Shown piece by piece: positions 16,901-25,627 of a stretch of 64,000 bases of DNA. The translations under genes and the position numbers were made by a program. The notes below the pieces were generated by a model that was not told the origin of the DNA, did not search any database, and saw nothing but the letters and a program-made list of their open reading frames with translations. The stretch comes from Streptomyces sp. NBC_00510 (GTDB lineage Bacteria > Actinomycetota > Actinomycetes > Streptomycetales > Streptomycetaceae), in NCBI GenBank assembly GCA_036013505.1, contig CP107851.1:1426001-1490000 (forward strand), written 5' to 3'. Numbering within the stretch: position 1 is the stretch's first letter; each line of letters opens with the position of its first letter.

Positions 16901-17641
16901 TCAGAGCGCCCGCAGCTCACCACCGTCGACGGGCAGCATCACGCCGGTCAGGAAACTCGCGGCCGGCGAGAGGAGGAAGGCCGCGGCCGTCGCGAACTCC
17001 CGGGGCCGCCCCGTGCGGCGCAGGGAGTTCTCCGGGCGCCTGCCGCCGGTCAGGACGGCCAGTTCCTTGGCGCGATCGGTGTCGATGTGCGCGGGCAGCA
17101 GGCCGTTCACCCTGGTGCCGGATCCGCCGAGTTCGTCGGCGAGCGTCTTGGCCACCATGGCCAGCCCGGGCCGCAGCCCGTTGGAGACGGCCAGCCCGGG
17201 GATCGGTTCGCGGACCGACGAGGACAAGACGAAGGCGAGGGAGCCTTCGCCGGTGAACGCGTTCGCGGCGGCCCGGGCGATCCGCACCGCGCCCAGGAAC
17301 GTGGACTCGAAGGAATCCCGCCACACCTGGTCCGCGACGTCCATCACGGCGCCGACGGGCGGCCCGCCGACGCTGACGAGGGCGCCGTCCAGCCGGCCGA
17401 AGTGCCGCAGCGCCGCGCCCACGACCTCGTCGGCGGAGCCCGGGTCGGCGTTGTCCGCGACCACGCCGACGGCGCGGGCATCACCGCCCAGGTCCCGGGC
17501 CGCGTCAGCGACGGAGGCGGCGCTGCGTCCGGTGACCACCACCCGGGCGCCCTCGGCGGTCAGCACCTCCGCCACGGCCCGGCCGAGTCCCCGGCTGCCG
17601 CCGGTCAGCAGGTAGACGTGGTCCCGGCATCCCAGATCCAT
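16901..17641 (-). CDS. Atypical short-chain dehydrogenase/reductase
   Basis: A 246-residue Rossmann protein with an intact cofactor loop (TGGSRGLGRAVAE, residues 14-26) and a Ser in VLSSSVREP. The Tyr-x3-Lys catalytic pair is missing: the matching stretch LAVSNGLRPGLAMVAKTLA has Ser where Tyr and Arg where Lys would be. The C terminus FLTGVMLPVDGGELRAL is ordinary for the family. It follows the benzoylformate decarboxylase gene after 23 bases on the same strand, so it may act on the same aromatic aldehyde route or have a binding role only. Confidence 0.82.
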   Translation of the reverse strand: MDLGCRDHVYLLTGGSRGLGRAVAEVLTAEGARVVVTGRSAASVADAARDLGGDARAVGVVADNADPGSADEVVGAALRHFGRLDGALVSVGGPPVGAVMDVADQVWRDSFESTFLGAVRIARAAANAFTGEGSLAFVLSSSVREPIPGLAVSNGLRPGLAMVAKTLADELGGSGTRVNGLLPAHIDTDRAKELAVLTGGRRPENSLRRTGRPREFATAAAFLLSPAASFLTGVMLPVDGGELRAL

Positions 17642-17664
17642 GACGGCTTTCCGTTCCTCGCGCC

Positions 17665-19275
17665 TCAGAGGGTGATCTTCCGGGGCCGGGTGGTCACCAC
17701 GATGACGCAGGTGACGCCGGACTCCAGGGCCGCCGTGAACTCCTTCTCCAGCTCGGCCGTGCTCGCCACCTCGACGGCCCGGCAGCCGAAGCCCCGCGCC
17801 ACGGACACGATGTCCAGTCCCGGCAGGTCGAGTCCGGGCACGCCCGGGGTCCGCTCCAGGTCGGCGAAGGACTTCAGGATCGAGTACTCCCCGTTGCGCA
17901 TCGCGACGTACACGACGGGCAGCCCCTGCTGCACGGCGGTCCACAGCCCCTGCACCGAGTACTGGAAGGAACCGTCCCCGATCAGGCCCACCACGGGACG
18001 CCTGACCCCGCGGTCCCGGTCGCCGAGGGCGATGCCGACGGCGGCCGGCAGGGCCCAGCCGATGCCGCCGCTCGCGGTGGCGAAGAAGGACCCGGGCTCC
18101 ACGGTGGGCAGCCACTCGGCGTGCTCGGCCATGGTCGAGGTGGACTCGTTGACGAAGACGGCGTGCTCCGGGCGGACCTCGGCGAGGGTGGCGTAGACCT
18201 CGGCGGGCGTCGGCGGGCTGCTCGGGGTCCGCGGCAGCTTCCGCGGGCGCGGCATGGGCTCGGGCCGTTCGCGGTCGCCGCCGTCGGCGACCTCCTCGAT
18301 GAGGAGTTCGATCGACATCCGGGCGTCGCCCAGGAGGCTGTCGCCGACGCGGGCGGCCGCGGCGACCGCCGGGTCGCTCGTGATGTGCAGCAGTTCGGTC
18401 CCCGGCGGCAGGATCTCGCCGGGCACGTACGGGTAGTACCGGAAGACCTCGGCCCCGATGACGACCACCAGGTCGTGGCCGGTGAGCCGTTCGCCGATGG
18501 CCCGCACCGACATGCCGAGCGGGCCCCGGTAGAGGGGGTGGTCCTCGGGGAACGACGCGCGGTCCGCGAGCGGCGGGCTGTAGACCGCCGCCTTCAGCCG
18601 CTCGGCCAGCGCCAGGGCGGCCTGCCATCCGCCGGCGCGGTCCACCTCGGGCCCGAAGACCAGGGCGGGACGCCGGCTCGCCGTGATGCGTGCGGCGAAG
18701 CGCCGCAGGCGTTCCGGGTCCGGCGCGTACGCCGTGCTGACGTCGCGCAGGACGGCGGGGCCGGTCAGCGGCCGGTTCCAGTCGTCGAGCGGGATCGACA
18801 GGAACACCGGCCCCGCGGGCGGCTGCAGGGCCGTGGCGTAGGCGCGCATGAAGGCCTCGGGCACGTCCTCCGCGCGCGCCGGCTCGTACGACCACTTCAC
18901 CCACGGCTTGGGCAGGGTCGTCGCCTCGCGGTTGCCCAGGTAGGGCTCGCCGATGACGAGTTCGCGGTGCTGCTGGCCCGCGGTGACGATCAGCGGGGTG
19001 TGCCCGTGGTACGCGGCGACCAGGTTGCCGACGCTGTTGCCGAGCCCGGCCGACGAGTGCACGTTCACCAGCGCCGGGCGGCGGGTGGTCTGGGCGTAGG
19101 CGTCCGCCATGGCGATGACGGAGGCCTCCTGCAGGGCCAGGACGTACGTGAAGTCGTCCGGGAAGTCCTGGAGGAACGTCTCCTCGGTGGATCCCGGGTT
19201 GCCGAAGACCGTGGTCAGCCGCAGTGACCGCAGCAGGTCGTAGGTCACCGAGTGGACGGTGGATCGCTCGCTCAT
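17665..19275 (-). CDS. mdlC: Benzoylformate decarboxylase (thiamine diphosphate enzyme)
   Basis: The 536-residue protein is collinear with Pseudomonas putida benzoylformate decarboxylase, which converts benzoylformate to benzaldehyde and CO2 in the mandelate pathway. Matching features are FGNPGST (Ser29), the cofactor Glu in LALQEAS (Glu50), NVHSSAGLGN (His73) and VKWSYEPA. The ThDP motif is GDGSFQYSVQGLWTA ending in RN. The second active-site His of the Pseudomonas enzyme (in FRYHQY) is Tyr281 here (FRYYPY). No mandelate dehydrogenase or racemase is in the window, so other 2-oxo acids are possible. It forms a two-gene unit with the SDR. Confidence 0.85.
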   Translation of the reverse strand: MSERSTVHSVTYDLLRSLRLTTVFGNPGSTEETFLQDFPDDFTYVLALQEASVIAMADAYAQTTRRPALVNVHSSAGLGNSVGNLVAAYHGHTPLIVTAGQQHRELVIGEPYLGNREATTLPKPWVKWSYEPARAEDVPEAFMRAYATALQPPAGPVFLSIPLDDWNRPLTGPAVLRDVSTAYAPDPERLRRFAARITASRRPALVFGPEVDRAGGWQAALALAERLKAAVYSPPLADRASFPEDHPLYRGPLGMSVRAIGERLTGHDLVVVIGAEVFRYYPYVPGEILPPGTELLHITSDPAVAAAARVGDSLLGDARMSIELLIEEVADGGDRERPEPMPRPRKLPRTPSSPPTPAEVYATLAEVRPEHAVFVNESTSTMAEHAEWLPTVEPGSFFATASGGIGWALPAAVGIALGDRDRGVRRPVVGLIGDGSFQYSVQGLWTAVQQGLPVVYVAMRNGEYSILKSFADLERTPGVPGLDLPGLDIVSVARGFGCRAVEVASTAELEKEFTAALESGVTCVIVVTTRPRKITL

Positions 19276-19464
19276 GGTGCGCAGTGCTCCCAGGGCCCGT
19301 GGACGCCGAGGCGGACGGCACCCGCCGATCGCGGGGTGTCACATGTCGCCACACACGGTGACGTTAGACGCTCGCACCGCACCCACCCCGCACATCGGAC
19401 GTGCCGCGCGGTGCGATCATCCCAACGGGCGGCGCGGGCGAACGGGCCCCGGTGGCGGCCCGCC

Positions 19465-21534
19465 TCAGAGGTTCGGCAGCTCCTGCTCGGCCCAGATCGT
19501 CTTGCCCGTCTCCTCGTAGCGCGTGCCCCAGTGCCGTGTGAGGGAGGCGACGATGAACAGACCGCGTCCGCCCTCGTCCTGCAGACGGGCGTGGCGCAGG
19601 TGCGGCGCGGTGTCGGCGTCGTCGTGCACCTCGACGGTGAGTCCCCGGTCGAGGATCAGCCGCAACCGGATGGGGCCCCTCGCGTGCCGGATGACGTTGG
19701 TGGCGAGTTCGCTGACGACCAGGTCGGTGACCGGGGCGTGGTCCTCCAGCCCCCACTGCGCCAGCCGGCCGTGCGCGGCACGGCGGGCCTCGCGGACGGA
19801 GGGCGCCTCGGCGGGGAAGGTCCAGCTGGAGATGTGGTCGGGGGCGATGGTCCGGGTCCTGGCCAGCAGCAGGGCGGCGCCGTCCTGCGGGGTCGCGCCG
19901 CGCAGCACCTTGTAGACGATCTCGTCGCACACCTCCCCGGGGGCGGCCGCGGGTTCTGCGACCACCTTGCGCAGCCGGGTGAGCCGCTCCTCGGCCTCGG
20001 CCGGGTGGCGGTGTGCGCTGCCGTCGGAGTAGAGCGTCAGCAGGCTGCCGGCCCGCAGCTGCGTGGTCACCGTCTCGTAGGGCGTGCCGTGGCCGAGCGC
20101 CGGCCCGGCCGGTACCTCCAGCGTGCTCACCACCCCGTCGGGCCCCGTCAGCAGAGGGGAGGCGTGCCCGGCGGAGGCCGCCGCGCACGTCCGGGTGACC
20201 GGGTCGTACGTCACGTACAGGCAGGAGGCGGTGAAGGGCGGCCGCGCGTGGTGCAGCGTCACCGGGTCCGCGTCCTGCTCGCGCGCCAGCCGCCGGCCCG
20301 CGTCGTCGAGGTGGGCCAGCAGCTCGTCGGGCGGGAGGTCCATCGCGGCCAGCGTGGAGGCGGCGGTCCGCAGCCGCCCCATCGCGGTGGAGGCCTGCAG
20401 GTCCTCCCCGGCGACGTACCCGATGACGAGCCCGACCCGGCAGCTCGACAGCGGGAGGACGTCGAACCAGTGGGCGCCGTAGCGGCCGGGCATGTAGCAG
20501 TGCGAGGACCGCACCCCCGCCGCCTCGGGCGGCCGGCGCGGCAGAAGACTGCGCTGCAGCGCGGTGGCGACCGTGTGCTCGCGGGTGAAACGGCGGGCGT
20601 TGTCGACGCAGATCGCCGTGCAGGTGGCCAGTTGGGTCGCCAGCGACAGGTCCTCCTCGTCGAAGGGCACCGGGCGCGACCCGTCCCGGTAGAAGCTGGC
20701 CAGGCCCATGACCAGCCCGTGGACGGTCAGCGGCGTCACGATCAGCGAGTGCGCCCCGGAACGCGCGATGAACTCCGCGCGCGCCCGGTCGTGCACCAGC
20801 CATCCGCCGGACGACGGCACCGCGTCCACCAGCCGGGGCCGCAGGTCGCCCAGGGCCTGCGTGTACGGCGTGGGGAAGGCGAAGTGACTGGCGCTGCCCA
20901 CGGGGTAGGCGCCGTACTGCCCCTCGCGGGACGTGAACGCGGCGCGCCGCATCGGCATCCGGATTGTCACCGGGCCCACGGGCGCGTCCCCGGTGAGCAC
21001 GGACTCCATCAGGTCGACCGCGACGGCGTCCGCGAAGCACGGCACCGCGATGTCGGCCAGTTCCTGCGCCGTACGCAGCGGGTCCAGCGAGCTGCCGATG
21101 CCGGCCCGCGCCATGTTCAGGAGGTCCAGTTCCTTCTGCTTGCGCAGGTCGCGGGTCACGTCGTGGACCATCGCGGCGACGCCGATGGGCCGCCCGCCGT
21201 CCCGCAGGACGAAGCCGGTGACGGCGTAGTCGTGGCGGTTGCCCGGATCGGTGGCCGGGTACGCGCTGACGGGACGGTCGAGGACCGCGGAACCGCCCTC
21301 CAGGACCTCGTTCATGACGGGCGAGAGCGGGATCCGGTCGTCCAGGTCACCGAGGGCGGCGCCGATCACCACGTCCGCCGGCAGCCCGCGCACGGCCAGG
21401 GCCGCGGGGTTGGCGCGCAGGACGCGCAACCGCATGTCGTACATCTCGAGGCCCGCCCTGGCCTGCTCGAACAGGGCCTTCTCGAAGATGCACGCGCCGT
21501 CCGGGGCGCCCTCGCCGTTGCCGGTACCGGTCAT
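19465..21534 (-). CDS. PAS-GAF-SpoIIE phosphatase-HATPase signalling protein
   Basis: A 689-residue multidomain protein typical of Streptomyces. A PAS sensor (about residues 18-125, FVLRDGGRPIGVAAMVHDVT) precedes a GAF domain (about 145-315). A PP2C/SpoIIE phosphatase follows, with DVLPLSSCRVGLVIGYVAGE at the metal site and LLTLYSDGSAH later. The C-terminal HATPase anti-sigma kinase domain has DLVVSELATNVIRHARGP and DEGGRGLFIV. It should dephosphorylate an anti-anti-sigma factor and bind or phosphorylate its partner. The usual first Asp of the phosphatase metal site (G-D/W-Y-D) reads HWFDVLPLSS, so activity may be altered. The ATG at 21534 was preferred to a GTG two codons earlier. Confidence 0.85.
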   Translation of the reverse strand: MTGTGNGEGAPDGACIFEKALFEQARAGLEMYDMRLRVLRANPAALAVRGLPADVVIGAALGDLDDRIPLSPVMNEVLEGGSAVLDRPVSAYPATDPGNRHDYAVTGFVLRDGGRPIGVAAMVHDVTRDLRKQKELDLLNMARAGIGSSLDPLRTAQELADIAVPCFADAVAVDLMESVLTGDAPVGPVTIRMPMRRAAFTSREGQYGAYPVGSASHFAFPTPYTQALGDLRPRLVDAVPSSGGWLVHDRARAEFIARSGAHSLIVTPLTVHGLVMGLASFYRDGSRPVPFDEEDLSLATQLATCTAICVDNARRFTREHTVATALQRSLLPRRPPEAAGVRSSHCYMPGRYGAHWFDVLPLSSCRVGLVIGYVAGEDLQASTAMGRLRTAASTLAAMDLPPDELLAHLDDAGRRLAREQDADPVTLHHARPPFTASCLYVTYDPVTRTCAAASAGHASPLLTGPDGVVSTLEVPAGPALGHGTPYETVTTQLRAGSLLTLYSDGSAHRHPAEAEERLTRLRKVVAEPAAAPGEVCDEIVYKVLRGATPQDGAALLLARTRTIAPDHISSWTFPAEAPSVREARRAAHGRLAQWGLEDHAPVTDLVVSELATNVIRHARGPIRLRLILDRGLTVEVHDDADTAPHLRHARLQDEGGRGLFIVASLTRHWGTRYEETGKTIWAEQELPNL

Positions 21535-21598
21535 GGCCACGGTCCATGCCCGGGTCGCTGGTCACGAGGCACGGTCCACCTCCCATCGACTAGCCCAG

Positions 21599-22114
21599 TT
21601 AACCCACCGAGGGGCCGGCCGCGCCACCGGGAGCCGGGCGGCGGGAAGCGGCGTGCCCGGCCCGCTCGACGAGCCGCAGCGCCGCCTCCGTGGCCGCGAC
21701 GAGTGAGGCCTCTCCCTGGGCGCGCCGCCGCCGCAGGGCCTTGTCCAGCCACGCGCGGGCCTCTTCGGTGCGCCCTTGGTCCAGGCGCTGCTTGCCCAGG
21801 TGCTGGAAGCAGAAGGAGAGCAGGTCCGGGGCGTGCGTCCCGGCCAGGCGCAGGGCCCGGTGGTAGAGGGCACCGGCGTAGCGGTGGGCGTCTCCCAGGT
21901 TGATGTGCACGGCGACGGCGAGCGCCAGTGAGCGCTCCAGGAGGGCGAGGGCCTCCTCGTGGTGGCCCACTACCAGGTGTCCCAGGCCCGCGCTGCGCAG
22001 CGGCTCGGGACGGTCGAGGGGGCCGTCGAGCAGTCCGGCCACCGCCCGTGCCAGGGCCGCGCGGTCCGTGGCCACCATGCGCCCGGAGTCGTCCAGGGTG
22101 ATCAGGTGCTCCAC
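21599..22114 (-). CDS. Tetratricopeptide-like helical protein
   Basis: A 171-residue helical protein. Two or three TPR-like helix pairs are visible, for example LGHLVVGHHEEALALLERSLALAVAV and FCFQHLGKQRLDQGRTEEARAWLDKALRR. No catalytic motif, signal or membrane segment was seen. The start is the GTG at 22114 with AAGG about 9 bases upstream; earlier codons in frame lie within the preceding gene. It begins 33 bases after the preceding small gene's stop and is probably cotranscribed. I do not recognise a specific family. Confidence 0.6.
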   Translation of the reverse strand: MEHLITLDDSGRMVATDRAALARAVAGLLDGPLDRPEPLRSAGLGHLVVGHHEEALALLERSLALAVAVHINLGDAHRYAGALYHRALRLAGTHAPDLLSFCFQHLGKQRLDQGRTEEARAWLDKALRRRRAQGEASLVAATEAALRLVERAGHAASRRPAPGGAAGPSVG

Positions 22115-22146
22115 GCCGTCCCGCCTTGGTGCCGCCCGGATGAGGG

Positions 22147-22455
22147 TCAGCAGTCTGCCGTGCCACCGATCCCGAGGCACAGGGCTGCGCCGGCGTCCCG
22201 GTCCGAGGCGGTGAGGTAGGCCCAGCCCAGGGGGTTCCAGCGCAGACGGCGCACCTCGACCCCGTCGATCGCGGCGTTCCCCCGCGCCGCGCACTCGTAC
22301 GCGTCCGCGGCACGGAGCATGGCGGTCCGCACGGCGTCCTCCGCGTCGGCGGCCTCGCCGACCACGTAGTAGTGGCTGCGCACGGCACCCCGGGCCGTGC
22401 TGAACCGCAATCCCACGAACCATCGGTCCTCGGGGGCGGTGACGGTGGCAAGCAT
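22147..22455 (-). CDS. Hypothetical protein
   Basis: A 102-residue protein, start MLATVTAPEDRWFVGLRFST. The mix of short strands (WFVGLRFS, VRSHYYVVGEA) and a helix (AEDAVRTAMLRAADAYECAA) suggests a small alpha/beta fold. It has Cys near its end but no recognised motif. A GGAG lies about 10 bases upstream of the ATG. It probably forms a unit with the TPR-like gene that follows. I do not recognise the family. Confidence 0.5.
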   Translation of the reverse strand: MLATVTAPEDRWFVGLRFSTARGAVRSHYYVVGEAADAEDAVRTAMLRAADAYECAARGNAAIDGVEVRRLRWNPLGWAYLTASDRDAGAALCLGIGGTADC

Positions 22456-22614
22456 CGGCACTGCTCTCCTCATCCGCGGTCTCCGTGGCGTCCGTCTCCG
22501 GACCACCACCCGTCGATCCGTTGGAACAGCGGGCGCGGCGCCCTCCATCGCAGGTGGGGGAGGCCCCGGTGAACCTGGGAACGGCGGTACCACCCCCAGG
22601 GGCGCAGGCAGCGC

Positions 22615-22950
22615 TCAGGCCCCGTCGGCGGGCCGGTGCCGGACCGTGCAGGTGAAGACACCGGAGCCGGACCGCTCGCACTCGACGTACGCAGCGGTCC
22701 CGGTCCCGGCGGCGGGCAGACGCCAGGGCATCACGGCCTCGCCCGCGAGCAGCGCGTCCAGGGTCTGCAACCGGGGGTCGCGCAGGGTGGGGTGGTGCTC
22801 GTAGCCGGCCGCACCGAGGGCCAGGGCGACGGCCATGCCGAGCAGGTTGACCTCGGTCGGCTGCTCGGGCGGTGCCGAGCCCTCCGTCGGGTGGAGGCGG
22901 ATGCCCTCGTCGGGCACCTCGATCACGCGGGCGGCGTAGCGCTCGGTCAT
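22615..22950 (-). CDS. Hypothetical protein
   Basis: A 111-residue protein starting MTERYAARVIEVPDEGIRLH with a GGGAG Shine-Dalgarno upstream. A central helix (LLGMAVALALGAAGYEH) could be buried but is too short and mixed to call a membrane segment. The end YVECERSGSGVFTCTVRHRP is beta-like with two Cys. It lies 37 bases downstream of the reductase gene on the same strand. No family is recognised. Confidence 0.5.
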   Translation of the reverse strand: MTERYAARVIEVPDEGIRLHPTEGSAPPEQPTEVNLLGMAVALALGAAGYEHHPTLRDPRLQTLDALLAGEAVMPWRLPAAGTGTAAYVECERSGSGVFTCTVRHRPADGA

Positions 22951-22987
22951 GGGTGGGGTGGTCTCCCTCCGGTGCGGTGGCGCGGGG

Positions 22988-23743
22988 TCATCCCCCGCTG
23001 GGACCGAAACGCTCGGTGCGGATCCGGTCCGGGGAATGGCCGAGGGCCACCAGCAGGCCCGCGGCCGTCTCAACGAAGCCGGTGGGGCCGCACACGTAAC
23101 AGGTGGGCTCGAAGTCCGCGGGCCAGCCCCATTCGGCCAGGTCGCGCGCCTGGAGCCGGCCCGCGGGGCGGGTCCCGCCGTCCGGCGCCGAGCGGGTGTA
23201 GAGGTGAGTCGTGTCGAGGCCGGGCTCGCCCCGGTCCAGTTCGGCCGCGTAGAACCGGTCTCCGGGCGTGCGCACGGAGTACAGCAGCCGGAACGGGGCG
23301 CGGCTGCCCGCCGCGGCGCGGGCGCGGACCATCGCCATGAGCGGGACGAGCCCGGAACCGCCCGCGACCAGCAGGACCGGTTCGGTCTGCTCGGGGCGCC
23401 AGACGAACCAGCCGCCGACGGGGCCGCGGATCTCGACGGCGTCGCCGACGGCGAGGTCGTCGGTCAGGTAGGGCGAGACCTCGCCGTCCTCGACGCGCTG
23501 GACGGTCAGTTCGATCCGGTCGCCGTCGGGCGCGGACGCCAGGGAGTAGCTGCGCTGGGTGCTGTAGCCGTCCTCCGCGGTGAGCCGGAGGTCGAGGTGC
23601 TGTCCGGGCAGGTGGCCGGGCCAGCCGGGCACGTCGAGCACAAGGGTCCACGCCGCCTCGGACTCGGCGCGCCGTTCCACCAGTTCGGCGGCCCGCCAGC
23701 GCAGGCGGTCGCCTAGTCGCCTTGGTACCGCTGTTCGCGCCAT
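22988..23743 (-). CDS. FAD/NAD(P)-binding ferredoxin-reductase-type oxidoreductase
   Basis: A 251-residue FNR-family protein. The FAD site is RSYSLASAPDGDRIELTV (R-x-Y-S type). The pyridine-nucleotide site starts VLLVAGGSGLVPLMAMVRA, and the C-terminal CGPTGFVETAAGLL is the usual CGP motif. There is no 2Fe-2S domain, so electrons must pass to a separate partner. It overlaps the end of the molybdenum enzyme gene by 31 bases and probably supplies its electrons. The ATG at 23743 (MARTAVPRRLGDRLRWR) is within the overlap. Confidence 0.88.
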   Translation of the reverse strand: MARTAVPRRLGDRLRWRAAELVERRAESEAAWTLVLDVPGWPGHLPGQHLDLRLTAEDGYSTQRSYSLASAPDGDRIELTVQRVEDGEVSPYLTDDLAVGDAVEIRGPVGGWFVWRPEQTEPVLLVAGGSGLVPLMAMVRARAAAGSRAPFRLLYSVRTPGDRFYAAELDRGEPGLDTTHLYTRSAPDGGTRPAGRLQARDLAEWGWPADFEPTCYVCGPTGFVETAAGLLVALGHSPDRIRTERFGPSGG

Positions 23744-24312
23744 GGGTCTCCGTAGTCGTGGTAGCCGACGCTCTCCCAGAAGCCCGGCTCGTCGTCCAGG
23801 AGCAGCCGGATGCCGCGGACCCACTTCGCCGACTTCCACAGGTACAGGTGCGGGACCAGCAGCCGGGCGGGGCCGCCGTGCTCCGGGGCGAGCTCGTCAC
23901 CGTCGTACTCGTGGGCGATCCACGCCTGTCCGTCGAGGAGGTCCTCCAGGGGCAGGTTGGTGGTGTAGCCGCCGTAGGAGTGAACGAGCGCGTACTCGGC
24001 GGCGGTCTCGACGTCGGCGAGCAGTACGTCCAGGGAGACGCCCCGCCAGTGGGTGCCGAACTTCGACCACTTGGTCACGCAGTGCAGGTCGACGGTCGGC
24101 GTCTCGGCGGGCAGCGCCATGAGTTCCGCCCAGTCCCACCGGTGGCGGGTGCCGTCCTCGGTGGTGACGGTGAACTCCCAGTCGTCCCGGGTGATCCGTG
24201 GGGTGGGGCCGGCGGACATGACGGGGAAGTCGAAGGTCTCGTACTGTCCCGGCGGAAGTGTGTTGCCCGACGTGGGGCGCCGGCCGTGGAATCCGCGCGA
24301 GATGATGGGCAT
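23713..24312 (-). CDS. Molybdopterin-dependent sulfite-oxidase-fold oxidoreductase
   Basis: A 199-residue single-domain molybdoenzyme of the SUOX/YedY class. The molybdenum-ligating Cys is in VDLHCVTKWSKFGTHWRG, and other markers are the N-terminal RITRDDWEFTVTTEDG strand pair and LVPHLYLWKSAKWVRGI near the end. No Tat or Sec signal is visible (MPIISRGFHGRRP), so it should be cytoplasmic, unlike most relatives. Length is typical for the short sulfite-oxidase-like group paired with an FNR-type reductase, which overlaps here by 31 bases. The substrate (sulfite, sulfoxide or other) is not settled by sequence. Confidence 0.87.
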   Translation of the reverse strand: MPIISRGFHGRRPTSGNTLPPGQYETFDFPVMSAGPTPRITRDDWEFTVTTEDGTRHRWDWAELMALPAETPTVDLHCVTKWSKFGTHWRGVSLDVLLADVETAAEYALVHSYGGYTTNLPLEDLLDGQAWIAHEYDGDELAPEHGGPARLLVPHLYLWKSAKWVRGIRLLLDDEPGFWESVGYHDYGDPWREQRYQGD

Positions 24313-24455
24313 GCCGCGCCGTCCTTCCTCTCCTCGCCGCCCCGCGGTCGTGGTGCGGAACCCCAGCATCGCGGACCGGGGGAATCCGGTCCACCGGAGC
24401 CCCGGGCGGGCGCGGCCCCGGTCGGTCGTGACCGGGGCCGCGCCGCCACAGGAGG

Positions 24456-25511
24456 TCAGGCGACCGGCCGGGGCGGCTCGACCACCAGGGAGGAGTCGCC
24501 GCCGCGGACCCGCTCCAGCACGCCGGCGGTGGCCTCGTGGGGGACGCCGAGCGGTACGGCGCTGACCTCGCTCATGCGCGTGTACTGCTCCGGGGTGAGC
24601 CGCACGTCGAGCGCGCCGAGGTAGTCCTCGAGCTGGGCGGTGTTGCGCGGGCCGATGATCGGCACGAAGGACGTCGCGGCGCGGGCGGCCCGCTCGCGCA
24701 GCCATGCCACGGACACCTGCGCCGGAGTCGCCGCGGTCTCCTCGGCGACGGCCAGGACGGTGTCGACGACCGCGGTCTTCTGGGCGGACGACTCGGTGTG
24801 GATCAGCGTCTTCAGGTCGCTGAGCCGGCCCTCGTCGCCGCCGCGGTACTTGCCGGTGAGCAGGCCGCCGCCGAGCGGGGACCACAGGGCGGCGCCCAGC
24901 CCGAGGCTCTCGGCCATCGGCAGCACCTCACGGTCCGCGGTGCGCTCCACGAGGCTGTACTCGACCTGGATGCCGGCGACGGGGGCCCAGTTCTTCAGCT
25001 CGGCGAGGGTGACGGCGCGGGAGACGCGCCAGGCGGGGAAGTTCGACAGGGCGGCGTGCAGGATCTTGCCGGAGCTCACCAGGTCGTCCAGGCCGCGCAG
25101 GATCTCCTCCATCGGCGTGAGTTCGTCCGGGAAGTGCACCCAGAACAGGTCGAGGTGGTCGGTGCCGAGGCGCTTGAGGCTGGCCTCCAGCGACCGGACC
25201 ATGTTCTTGCGCCCGTTGCCGCTCCCGGAGACGTCCGGGCGCGGGACGGCGCCGACGCTGTACTTGGTGGCCAGGACGAAGTGGTCGCGGTCGGCGGCGA
25301 TGAAGCGGCCGAGCAGCTCCTCCGACTCGCCGAACTGGTAGTTGTCGGCGGTGTCGAGGAAGGTGCCGCCGGCCTCGGCGAACCTGTCGAACATCCGGCG
25401 GGACTCGTCCGGGTCGGCGCCGGCGCCCCAGCGGGTGCCGAAGTTGCCGGTGCCGAGGGCGTACTCCGAGACGCGCAGTCCGGTCCGGTGTCCGAAGGTC
25501 GTGTAACGCAT
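24456..25511 (-). CDS. Aldo/keto reductase
   Basis: A 351-residue AKR barrel enzyme. The catalytic set is visible: Asp and Tyr in FLDTADNYQFGESEELLG, Lys in ATKYSVG, and His in FWVHFPDELTP. The NADPH loop is VPIIGPRNTAQLEDYLGAL. It would reduce an aldehyde or ketone with NADPH. It lies 116 bases downstream of an MFS exporter gene on the same strand, divergent from a TetR gene, so it is probably part of a TetR-controlled detoxification unit. Confidence 0.92.
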   Translation of the reverse strand: MRYTTFGHRTGLRVSEYALGTGNFGTRWGAGADPDESRRMFDRFAEAGGTFLDTADNYQFGESEELLGRFIAADRDHFVLATKYSVGAVPRPDVSGSGNGRKNMVRSLEASLKRLGTDHLDLFWVHFPDELTPMEEILRGLDDLVSSGKILHAALSNFPAWRVSRAVTLAELKNWAPVAGIQVEYSLVERTADREVLPMAESLGLGAALWSPLGGGLLTGKYRGGDEGRLSDLKTLIHTESSAQKTAVVDTVLAVAEETAATPAQVSVAWLRERAARAATSFVPIIGPRNTAQLEDYLGALDVRLTPEQYTRMSEVSAVPLGVPHEATAGVLERVRGGDSSLVVEPPRPVA

Positions 25512-25627
25512 CAGGTCTCTCCTTGTCGGGGGTGGTGCTGCCGTGGGGCGGTGGTGTGCGGCGTGCCGCGGGGGTGGTCAATGGGGGGTCACTGGGGGGC
25601 GCGGGCCGGGTCAACTCCGTTGGCGCA

